Shown: positions 8,437-16,389 of the stretch, piece after piece
How positions within the stretch are numbered: the first letter of the stretch is position 1
Layout of the letters: every line of letters starts with the position of its first letter
DNA from: Marinilabiliales bacterium
GTDB lineage: Bacteria > Bacteroidota > Bacteroidia > Bacteroidales > SZUA-534
Assembly: GCA_003512955.1 (NCBI GenBank)
Contig: DOTG01000041.1
Span: 62,001 to 126,000 of the forward strand
Reading direction: 5' to 3'
Length of the DNA stretch: 64,000 nucleotides
Made by a program: the position numbers and the translations under genes
The notes under the pieces: generated by a model
What the model saw: only the letters and a program-made list of their open reading frames with translations
What the model was told of the DNA's origin: nothing
Database searches by the model: none

Positions 8437-9873
8437 TTACCAATTATCGGTTCTGAATGAGGAAACAGGTAGGCCTCCCGTACCAAAAAGTTCAGCCTCG
8501 GCATAATTTTTAAAAGCATACCTAACCGCTTTGGGTTCGCTCACCAGATGCGATGAAACGACCACCGAACCATTTTTATCATCAATATAGGCATCGGCTT
8601 TAATAAATACTTTATTTTCGCCGGCAATTTCGAATAGTTCGAGTTTTTTACCAAAACTGGTGAGCCCATTGAACTGATTTTTAAAATAGATGGTAGCTTT
8701 ATTTCCCTCCACCTTCATACTATCGTACTGTGGGCTTTCGGCTTCAAAACCCTTCATACCATAGGTTTTTGAAAGGGCCAACAACCCTAGCCGGTGCCCA
8801 ACTTCCTTTTTCCTTGAAGGATGAATACCATACGGTTCACCCACATCGAGCAGCACAGCCATTCCACAATTTGGCACCTGCGATGTACATTTCATTTGCC
8901 CTTCGCGGATGTATGCCGAAATTTCGGGAAATTCAGGGGTAAAAAAGTTCCATTCGCGGTATTCGTAAGGAGCTATCTGAGCCATGTAAATGGGAAAATC
9001 CCCCGCATTCCATTTTTTACGCCAATCTTCAACCATTGAGGCAAAGAAGTTAGGATATTTTAACACATGAACAAAAATATTGCATTCACCCTGATACCAA
9101 ATCACCCCTTTTATGGCATACCCAACCAAAGGATGAATCATGGCGTTATAAAGTACGGTAGGTACATTGTTCAACCAATCGGAAGTTGCATCGCTCACCG
9201 GCGGAATTGTAATTTCGGGGTTTTCACTACAAGCATCGGCCGACATCCACGCCTCGATACTGGAACCACCAAAACTGGTATTTATAATTCCGATAGGGAC
9301 ATCAAGATGCTGATGGATAAAATCGGCAAAGAACCAACCCACGGCGCTGCATTCACCTGCAGTCTCAGGTGTAGTCACTTTCCACTGGGCTTTAAACTCA
9401 TCGAGCGGTTTATACGATGCAAAAGCAGGAACATTGATAAAATGGATGTTTTTTCCGCCAGAATTTAAAATAGCTTCGTTGGAACCTATTACCGGCTGGC
9501 AATAATACCCTTTCAGTTCCATACTCATGTTCGACTGACCGCTGGCCAGCCAAACTTCACCCAGGTAAATATCCTTGAAACTGATTTTTTTGTTTCCCTG
9601 AACCTCCATCTGGTAAGGACCTCCGGCTGAGGTGGTGGTTACCATTACTTTCCAACGGGCATCGGTTCCGGTAACAGTGGAATACGATTTATGATTCCAT
9701 GAAGTGGTAACAGATATTTTACTTCCGGGTTTTGCGATACCCCATACTGGTGTCTGGGTTAGTTGCTGAAGTACCATATGGTCGTTAAAAATACTGGCAA
9801 CCTTCAATTCCTGAGCCATTATAAAGTTCAGGATAACGAAAAAGGAAACGAGCAAAAGGGTTATTCTTTTCAT
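8437..9873 (-). CDS. SGNH-type sialate O-acetylesterase-like carbohydrate esterase
   Basis: 478-residue exported esterase with signal peptide MKRITLLLVSFFVILNFIMAQ. The N-terminal beta-rich segment is followed by the SASA domain: nucleophile S114 in WLASGQSNM, the oxyanion-hole stretch NTSFGGSSIEAWM, WYQGECN (259-265) and the C-terminal catalytic block with H351 in GIHPSRKKEVGHRL. These motifs are those of sialate 9-O-acetylesterases and related acetyl-xylan or pectin esterases. Bacteroidota use them to remove acetyl groups from many glycans, so sialic acid itself is not implied; no sialidase or sialate catabolism gene is present here. It lies between GH43 (10 nt) and GH20 (3 nt) in the PUL 1 operon. 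Confidence 0.9.
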   Translation of the reverse strand: MKRITLLLVSFFVILNFIMAQELKVASIFNDHMVLQQLTQTPVWGIAKPGSKISVTTSWNHKSYSTVTGTDARWKVMVTTTSAGGPYQMEVQGNKKISFKDIYLGEVWLASGQSNMSMELKGYYCQPVIGSNEAILNSGGKNIHFINVPAFASYKPLDEFKAQWKVTTPETAGECSAVGWFFADFIHQHLDVPIGIINTSFGGSSIEAWMSADACSENPEITIPPVSDATSDWLNNVPTVLYNAMIHPLVGYAIKGVIWYQGECNIFVHVLKYPNFFASMVEDWRKKWNAGDFPIYMAQIAPYEYREWNFFTPEFPEISAYIREGQMKCTSQVPNCGMAVLLDVGEPYGIHPSRKKEVGHRLGLLALSKTYGMKGFEAESPQYDSMKVEGNKATIYFKNQFNGLTSFGKKLELFEIAGENKVFIKADAYIDDKNGSVVVSSHLVSEPKAVRYAFKNYAEAELFGTGGLPVSSFRTDNW

Positions 9874-9883
9874 AAATCATTAA

Positions 9884-10906
9884 TTAATTCATTTTAAAAT
9901 CGGTTGACCACTCTTCTTTCCAGGCAATTTCCAGGCTATCCCGATGAAAAGTAATTGGTAACCAGATGTACCGTGAATCGTCCAGATCGGTTTTATTCCA
10001 ACGGTCGAACATGGCCACAAAGGTTTGCTTTTTCCCGGTTACAGGAAACACAAAAGTAGATTGAGCATAAAAGGTGGAATCGGCATCTTTTCCGGTGCAT
10101 ATTTTTCCTTTCAGGGTCCATTCCCCTAACATGGAATCGGCGGTAGCATACAAGGCTACATTGGGATCCCAGCCGCTACAGCCCGAAGTAATCATGTAAT
10201 ACGTTCCCTTTGATTTAAAGACTGCCGGAGCTTCACGGTATTCCCCTTCAAAATTCCGGGTAAAGATTCCCGAAGGTTTGGTATAATCACCGTTTAACAA
10301 ACTAACGTACATGGTTTTATTCCATTCCGATGAATAGACTTGATACGCCCTTCCATCGTCATCTTTAAAAATGGTTTGGTCGCGGCTGTCCTGTCCATTG
10401 GGTTTAAACGAACCCAAATAGGTAAATGGGCCTGTAGGTGAATCGGCAATAGCCACGCCGGCATGAGCCTTTTCGTAATCAGGGCTTTCAATGTGCATCC
10501 ACATCACAAATTTTTTGGTGTATCTGTTGTAAATAACTTTTGGCCGTTCAATTACTTGTGAGGGATGTAAGTCGGAGGTGGTATCTTCGGATACAACGGA
10601 TAATGCCATTCCTTCGAAAGTCCAATTCATTAAATCCGTTGAAGAATAACAGGAGACCCCTCCGGCATCGGCACGCCAACATTCCCAAGTTTTTACACTT
10701 TCTAACAGATACGTTGAATCGCCTTTAAACTCACCATACAGGTAATAAACACCCTTATGGTATAAAATCCCGCCGCCATGAGCATTTATCACATTCCCTT
10801 TGGTATCGGGCCAAACATCACCCTGTAACTTCATGACATTCTGATGTTTTGTACATGAAACTAGAATAAAAAGAGATACAAACAAACAAAAAAAACCTCT
10901 CATCAT
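9884..10906 (-). CDS. GH43 lipoprotein, exo-beta-1,3-galactanase type (GH43_24-like)
   Basis: 340-residue lipoprotein (FVSLFILVSC, lipid Cys 18) holding a single five-bladed GH43 propeller. Motifs in order: INAHGGGILYHKGVYYLYGE, QVIERPKVIYN (E120), DSRDQTIFKDDDG, REAPAVFK (E225), YAQSTFVFP (Q282) and DDSRYIWLP. Order and spacing match the fungal exo-beta-1,3-galactanase of GH43_24, in which one Glu binds substrate, a second Glu is the acid and a Gln takes the place of the usual catalytic base. From memory those are E102, E208 and Q263; spacings of 106 and 55 compare with 105 and 57 here. It probably removes Gal, or substituted Gal, from beta-1,3-galactan chains. It follows susD by 65 nt. Family sure, subfamily and activity likely. 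Confidence 0.85.
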   Translation of the reverse strand: MMRGFFCLFVSLFILVSCTKHQNVMKLQGDVWPDTKGNVINAHGGGILYHKGVYYLYGEFKGDSTYLLESVKTWECWRADAGGVSCYSSTDLMNWTFEGMALSVVSEDTTSDLHPSQVIERPKVIYNRYTKKFVMWMHIESPDYEKAHAGVAIADSPTGPFTYLGSFKPNGQDSRDQTIFKDDDGRAYQVYSSEWNKTMYVSLLNGDYTKPSGIFTRNFEGEYREAPAVFKSKGTYYMITSGCSGWDPNVALYATADSMLGEWTLKGKICTGKDADSTFYAQSTFVFPVTGKKQTFVAMFDRWNKTDLDDSRYIWLPITFHRDSLEIAWKEEWSTDFKMN

Positions 10907-10971
10907 GAATTATTTAATGGTTTCTATGAATTCAATTTTTAAATTTCTCGGTTGCACCGAAAAAGGTCTGA

Positions 10972-12657
10972 TCAATATCCAGGATTTTGAATCAAGGCGG
11001 TATTTTTCTGCATCTCATCGTAACCCATTGGAATAAAATAATGGCTATTATTCCATGAGCGTTGTTCAAAAACTTCGGAGGTATAAGTAGTTCCATCGTA
11101 ACTAACTCCTGTAGCCGGACCATATGCCTCTTCGGCAATCATCCAACGGCGGACATCGAAAAACCGGTGGTTCTCCCATGCTAATTCTACTCTGCGTTCG
11201 TTGCGGTACCGGGCCAGCAAATCGCTTCCGCCTTCTGTATCGGGAATATCGGGCATTCCGGCACGTTCACGGATCTGGTTCAAAGCGCCACGGGCCAATC
11301 CCTCTTCGCCCAATGCCAAACAGGCTTCGGCATAATTTAACAATACTTCGGCATAGCGTATTTGAATGTACGGTTGAGGCTGTCGGGTTCCAAAATAATA
11401 GTCGTTTTCGGTAGGCGATATAAATTTTTTAATGTAATACCCGGTGGTATTACCCCCATTCGCATCGGTACCGTTAATATCAATGGTGGTTTCGGTAAAG
11501 GAACCGTTGGAATTGATATACCATGAAGCCCCATTGTGTAAAATGGTTGCATAAAAGCGAGGGTCGCGGTTCATGTAAGGATCATCTTTTTGGGTTTCAA
11601 AATCAAAAGCTGTTCCATTAGCATTTTCAAAGGCATTCGCCAGGTTCCCGGTTACCTGGTTGAGCCCCCAACCTCCATACGACGGCGTTCCGTAAACCCA
11701 GGCAATAAAATCGGTTGCCCAATAGGGGTCGTTTACTTTATCGTATTTTGTTATAAAAATCTGTTCATCGGAACTCATTTGCAGAAACAAATCCTGAAAA
11801 TTCTTTGCTGGGTCAGTATCTATATTGTACAAACTATAACCCAGATTCATGGCTGCTTCGGCAGCCTCTTTCGCTTTCTGATAACGTTGTGCCTGGTTTC
11901 CATCGGTGTAACTAATCAGTTCAGGGTGTTCGTAACCTGCAGCCCATGAGGCACCGGTATTATACAAATCGCTGGCGGCATACAACCAAACTCTCGATTT
12001 TAAAGCTAAGGCCGCACCTTTGGTAGCACGGGTTTTATCAACCTGGCTATCGAGCCTGTTATCGGTAATAGCGGCATCTAAATCGGCTATAATAAAATCG
12101 ATGGTTAGCGCGAAGGGGTTTCGTGGGATATTATAATTGTCGCCAATATTCACTACATAATTAATTAACGGTACACCTCCGTATTGGGCCATTAGCAGGT
12201 AATAGAAATATCCGCGGAGAAAATGAACCTCGCCAATCAATTGTTGACGGTATGCCTCAGTTTTGATGGAGGCATCGCCAATACGATCGAAAAACAGGTT
12301 ACAGGCACGGATATGACTGTAAACAGAACCCCACCACCAGTTTTCCATGCAAGCAGCCCAATTGTTGGTAAAAGCGGCTTGTTCTTCCGGGGTCATGGTA
12401 CTAGTCAGAACACGTGTCACAACTCCATCGTTTTGAATGGGGACGGCTTCATCAACCAACGAAGCGCTGGTGTACCATTGGTAAGGATAGGGAATCCCCT
12501 GATATATATTAAACACAAAACTTTCTACCAGACTTTGATTGCTCCAGATGGTGGCATCATCGTACTGTTCACCTGGTTTGGTTTCCAGGTAATCATCCTG
12601 GCATGAGAATACCGTAAGGGTGAAAGTTAAAAGGATATATGGAAAAAACTTTTTCAT
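10972..12657 (-). CDS. SusD/RagB-like glycan-binding lipoprotein (PUL 1)
   Basis: 561-residue outer-membrane lipoprotein with signal MKKFFPYILLTFTLTVFSC (lipid Cys 19). SusD features are the opening DYLETKPGEQYDDATIW, the TPR-like helices with AYRQQLIGEVHFLRGYFYYLLMAQYGGVPLI, the repeat-proximal TRATKGAALALKSRVWLYAA and the C-terminal YAEVLLNYAEACLALGEEG followed by LNQIRERAGMPDI and RRVELAWENHRFFDVRRW. It forms the lid that delivers glycan fragments to the SusC channel encoded 11 nt upstream. The PUL type cannot be told from SusD alone. Confidence 0.96.
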   Translation of the reverse strand: MKKFFPYILLTFTLTVFSCQDDYLETKPGEQYDDATIWSNQSLVESFVFNIYQGIPYPYQWYTSASLVDEAVPIQNDGVVTRVLTSTMTPEEQAAFTNNWAACMENWWWGSVYSHIRACNLFFDRIGDASIKTEAYRQQLIGEVHFLRGYFYYLLMAQYGGVPLINYVVNIGDNYNIPRNPFALTIDFIIADLDAAITDNRLDSQVDKTRATKGAALALKSRVWLYAASDLYNTGASWAAGYEHPELISYTDGNQAQRYQKAKEAAEAAMNLGYSLYNIDTDPAKNFQDLFLQMSSDEQIFITKYDKVNDPYWATDFIAWVYGTPSYGGWGLNQVTGNLANAFENANGTAFDFETQKDDPYMNRDPRFYATILHNGASWYINSNGSFTETTIDINGTDANGGNTTGYYIKKFISPTENDYYFGTRQPQPYIQIRYAEVLLNYAEACLALGEEGLARGALNQIRERAGMPDIPDTEGGSDLLARYRNERRVELAWENHRFFDVRRWMIAEEAYGPATGVSYDGTTYTSEVFEQRSWNNSHYFIPMGYDEMQKNTALIQNPGY

Positions 12658-12668
12658 AAATGCACGAA

Positions 12669-15600
12669 TTAAAATTTAATGGAAATACCTGTGGTAATAA
12701 TCTTTTGCAAAGGATAGCCCTGTCCGGCAAAACCATCGCCTTTGGGTTCCAGTTCCGGATCGTAATCCTTAATATCGGACGAAAAGGTAAGCAGGTTCAT
12801 ACCCCCCACATAAATTCTCATACTGGTGAGTCCCACTCGGGTTACCAAAGTTTCAGGCAGGTTATAACCCAGTTCCATATTTTTCAGCCTGATAAAATCG
12901 GTTTTCCTGAGCCAGAAGGTATTGTGGTTTTCAGAACTTACCCAATATTCATCGTTTCGGTTAAATGTGCGGGGATAATCGGCATTGGGATTTTCCTCGG
13001 TCCATCGGTTATCGTAAAACGATTTTAAATAGTTCTGAACATTTTTACCACCCAAATTTTGTAAATAACGAACACCGCCTGCTTGACCCTGTATTTGAAA
13101 TGTTACATCGAATCCACGGTATTCCGCATTTACCGATAATCCGCCTGTCAATGTAGGAACCGTGCTTTTATCAATCCTTTTTTTATCGTCCCCTGTTATT
13201 TGTCCATCACCATTAATGTCTTTAAAAATCACATCCCCGGTACGGGCATCGGCCATGTGTGGATACGCCTCCAATTCGTCCTGGTTATGAAATATACCGA
13301 TAGCCTCATAATAGATACCTGATTCCATAGGATGGCCTGTCTTCTTTTGCCATTCCGGAACCCCTTCAGCTTCATCAAAAAAGATTACTTTGTTTTTAGC
13401 ATAACACCCATTAATTCCGATCCGGTAATTAAAATCTGCCTTGTTATCAGCCCAAAGAACATCAAAATCGAATCCATGATTACGCATTTCTCCCAAATTA
13501 ATATCAGGTAATGCACCCACCATACCTGTCATATCAGGGATAGATGCATCTTGTGTGATTAATATTTTAGTACGCAGGTTATTAAAATAATCGGCTGTAA
13601 AAGTCAGCTTGCTGTTAAAAAAGGTAACATCGGCCCCGATATTTGCCTGCCTGGCCTCTTCCCACTGGGACTTTGGATTACCGGTTTTACTTTCGTAATA
13701 CGTGGGGTGGTTTACTCCATCGGCAGTGACAAAGTATTGCCAGTATTGCGAATATGTAGAATAATATTGGTAAGGTTCAATTAGGTCGTTACCTGTACTA
13801 CCCCATGAAACGCGAATTTTAAAGTTATTGATGATGGATGAAACAGGACTATCCTTCCAAAAACCCTCTTCCGAAATCCGGTAAGCTAAAGAAATCCCTG
13901 AGAAAAACCCCCAACGGGTATCTTGGTGAAACTTACTTGAACCCTGGTACCGCCAAACATATTCAGCAATATACTTATCGTTGAAAGCATAGTTTACCCG
14001 CCCAAAATAGTTCAGCCAGCGGTTAGCTCCCGAATTGGAACCATTGGCATATTGAAGTTCTGCGTTACCAAATTTTAGTTCAATAGGGAACTCAAGAGAA
14101 AAATCCTTCCTTGATGCTGAAAACCAGTTCGAAGAATTTTCAATAGTTTCAACCCCTGCAATAATATTAATATTATGAGACTCAAATAACGTACGTTGAA
14201 ATGTAGCTATGCTATTTATTAAGTACGATTTACTGATATCGAGTTGTTGAATGAGGTCTGAGGTTCCATATTCGGTTGAAGTTAATATGGGAATATTATT
14301 TTCATCAACAGTGGTTTTATCCCAGGCATACAGATCGTATTTACTGGTAAAATTTTTAGTATAATACAACCCGCGATCGAATGTACCTGTTGCTGATACC
14401 GATAATCCTTTTACCCATGGGATTTTTATATTAATTTTTGCATTTGTATTAAAAACATAATTATCACTCTGATTTGTACCTGCATCGGAGGTAACCAACA
14501 CTGTCGGGTTGTTTTGGCTGGTCACATCAAGCGGCGGGCCGGGTAAGCCGTTGGGCCAGTAGGCCACTTGAATAGGAAGCGCGGTCATCAAATCGCGGAA
14601 AATAGCAGCCGACGATGTGGTTGGAAATTTGCGCTGTTCGAGTCTGAAACTTGCATCTAAAGAAGTTGAAATATAGTCGTTGACTTTAAAATCGTTATTG
14701 ATCCGCAAATCGTGCTGCGCATATTTATTGGCACTCTGCTTGTAAAAACCATCTTGTTGCCTTGTGGATACCGAAACAAACGACTGTATTTTTTCATTTC
14801 CGCCCGACATGGTAAGGTTGGCATTGCTTTGCATCGACCAGGGTTTCAAAACCAATTTGTACCAATCGCTATTTGGATAGCGCCAGAGGTCGGTTCCGTT
14901 GGCAAACTGTTCAATATCGCTGTCGGAATAGGTGGCCGTGCGGTTGTCGTAATAATCAATCTCATTAACCAATTGAGCATACTCAGCAGCATTGGTAAGT
15001 TCCGGAACTCTTGTAGGTCGCGACCATCCTGAAGTGTAATTGGCTGTAAAAACCAGTTTATCGGTACTACCCCGTTTGGTAGTAACTAAAATTACCCCGT
15101 TGGCCGCCTGTGAGCCATAAATAGCTGCCGAGGCATCTTTTAATACTGAAATGGATTCAATAGAAGCCGGGTCGATGCGTTCCAGAGACCGGTTGGGTAC
15201 ACCATCGACAACTACCAGTGGGGAGTTATCGTTCAAAGAACTGCGCCCCCGGATATACAAAGTGGAATAATCGCTGCCAGGTTCGCCACTCTGCCCAACA
15301 GCAACCAAGCCGGGAATGGTACTGGCAATGGAGTTGGTGATGTTCATGGCTGGCGATTTGGCTATGTTTTCACCTTTTACCGAGGCCACCGAACCTGATA
15401 AAGTAGCTTTTTTCTGAGTTCCGTATCCAACAATCACCACCTCATCTAACGATTCAATATCGGGTGTTAGTGATATGTTAATTTGTGTTTGATTCCCGAT
15501 TTGAACCTCTTGAGTGGCATAACCAATAAACGAAAAAACAAGAATGGCTTGCGGTCCGCTCACTTTAAGGGAAAATTTTCCATTTCCATCGGTAATAGTC

Positions 15601-15836
15601 CCAAGAGTGGTTCCTTTTTCCACCACATTGACACCTGGCAGACTCAAACCGTTCTCATCAGTCACAGTTCCGGTGATGGTTACTTGCTCTTGCTTCCGGA
15701 GATATTCCTCACCTATATTTATTGTAGGACCATCAAGATTTGCCCCCTGAGCCAGATTTAAAAAAGTAAAACAAACCAGTACCGTCAACAATAAGTTTAA
15801 CCTTATTCTTAGGTAGTTTCTTTTCATATACTGCAT
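12669..15836 (-). CDS. SusC/RagA-like TonB-dependent outer-membrane transporter (PUL 1)
   Basis: 1055-residue first gene of the PUL 1 operon. Translation may start at 15836 or at the in-frame ATG at 15827, which gives the cleaner signal MKRNYLRIRLNLLLTVL. After the signal come a carboxypeptidase-regulatory-like Ig domain (VTITGTVTDENGLSLPGVNV), the SusC-specific SLDEVVIVGYGTQKKATLSGS, the plug domain (LYIRGRSSLNDNSPLVVVDG, SVLKDASAAIYGSQAANGV) and a 22-strand barrel ending in GISIKF. It imports oligosaccharides with its SusD partner using TonB energy. A TACATTTG -7 box lies 43 nt upstream, with a putative HTCS site 20 nt further on. Confidence 0.96.
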   Translation of the reverse strand: MQYMKRNYLRIRLNLLLTVLVCFTFLNLAQGANLDGPTINIGEEYLRKQEQVTITGTVTDENGLSLPGVNVVEKGTTLGTITDGNGKFSLKVSGPQAILVFSFIGYATQEVQIGNQTQINISLTPDIESLDEVVIVGYGTQKKATLSGSVASVKGENIAKSPAMNITNSIASTIPGLVAVGQSGEPGSDYSTLYIRGRSSLNDNSPLVVVDGVPNRSLERIDPASIESISVLKDASAAIYGSQAANGVILVTTKRGSTDKLVFTANYTSGWSRPTRVPELTNAAEYAQLVNEIDYYDNRTATYSDSDIEQFANGTDLWRYPNSDWYKLVLKPWSMQSNANLTMSGGNEKIQSFVSVSTRQQDGFYKQSANKYAQHDLRINNDFKVNDYISTSLDASFRLEQRKFPTTSSAAIFRDLMTALPIQVAYWPNGLPGPPLDVTSQNNPTVLVTSDAGTNQSDNYVFNTNAKINIKIPWVKGLSVSATGTFDRGLYYTKNFTSKYDLYAWDKTTVDENNIPILTSTEYGTSDLIQQLDISKSYLINSIATFQRTLFESHNINIIAGVETIENSSNWFSASRKDFSLEFPIELKFGNAELQYANGSNSGANRWLNYFGRVNYAFNDKYIAEYVWRYQGSSKFHQDTRWGFFSGISLAYRISEEGFWKDSPVSSIINNFKIRVSWGSTGNDLIEPYQYYSTYSQYWQYFVTADGVNHPTYYESKTGNPKSQWEEARQANIGADVTFFNSKLTFTADYFNNLRTKILITQDASIPDMTGMVGALPDINLGEMRNHGFDFDVLWADNKADFNYRIGINGCYAKNKVIFFDEAEGVPEWQKKTGHPMESGIYYEAIGIFHNQDELEAYPHMADARTGDVIFKDINGDGQITGDDKKRIDKSTVPTLTGGLSVNAEYRGFDVTFQIQGQAGGVRYLQNLGGKNVQNYLKSFYDNRWTEENPNADYPRTFNRNDEYWVSSENHNTFWLRKTDFIRLKNMELGYNLPETLVTRVGLTSMRIYVGGMNLLTFSSDIKDYDPELEPKGDGFAGQGYPLQKIITTGISIKF

Positions 15837-15878
15837 TTTATTAAATTAATATTTTATCCGTTGTAAAAACTCATTCAA

Positions 15879-15940
15879 CAAATGTAAACGAAAACCCTGT
15901 CGAGCTATAACACAATAAAGCCTATTAATAACAGATTCGT
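15879..15940 (-). promoter_or_regulatory. Predicted susC promoter with HTCS half-sites
   Basis: Read on the minus strand, two half-sites TCTGTTAT and TGTGTTAT lie 21 bp apart (element at 15907-15940). They are followed after 20 nt by TACATTTG at 15886-15879, a perfect match to the Bacteroidota -7 consensus TAnnTTTG. Half-sites two helical turns apart are what AraC-type DNA-binding domains use. No clear -33 box is present, as expected for an activator-dependent promoter. Confidence 0.6.
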
Positions 15941-16274
15941 ATGTTTACCTGGAATTCCGATAGTTATAATTAACCATCCTTTTTGTATCATACATTGAAT
16001 CCTCACCGAGTTCTATCTTACCCTCAAATCCGCAATCCGCAGTACGATTATATTGAATATGAATATTTTAAATCAGGTTTTTCCTCATGCAATTTAGAAA
16101 AAACCGTGCCGTGACTAAATATCTCATTTTTTTGACATTACTATCTCACCTGTGGATTTAAGGCTTACAATAAATTTAGATAAAAATTGTTGTTGTTTCT
16201 TATCCCATAAATAACTGTTCATTAAGCAAATAATACAATACCTAAATTACCAATTTAAAAACTATTGCGGAAGG

Positions 16275-16347
16275 ATAACACAAAAAGAACTATTGATAAC
16301 AGAATCGTTCAGTTGCTTTAACCTCAATTTAATTATCTTTAGTTTTG
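16275..16347 (+). promoter_or_regulatory. Second copy of HTCS element and predicted HTCS gene promoter
   Basis: 16275-16308 repeats the 34-bp element at 15907-15940 with 28 of 34 identities and the same orientation. The half-sites ATAACACA (16275) and ATAACAGA (16296) are again 21 bp apart. A TAGTTTTG box at 16340-16347 could serve the HTCS gene that starts at 16390. Autoregulation is inference; the site points the opposite way relative to its promoter from the copy near susC. Confidence 0.5.
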
Positions 16348-16389
16348 CAATGAATTGAACAACAATTCGTGCAAACATAGAACAGATAC

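Larger units (their letters stand above)
15837..16389. other. Divergent intergenic region between susC (PUL 1) and HTCS gene
   Basis: 553 bp without a credible gene. It is AT-rich and contains two copies of a 34-bp element and two TAnnTTTG boxes, one facing each flanking gene (listed separately). The stretch between the two elements, 15941-16274, shows no further structure I can support. Confidence 0.8.

Noticed and set aside
8437..9873. Sialic acid catabolism
   Set aside because: Only the esterase resembles sialate enzymes; there is no sialidase, NanA or NanE-like gene, and this esterase family acts on many acetylated glycans.
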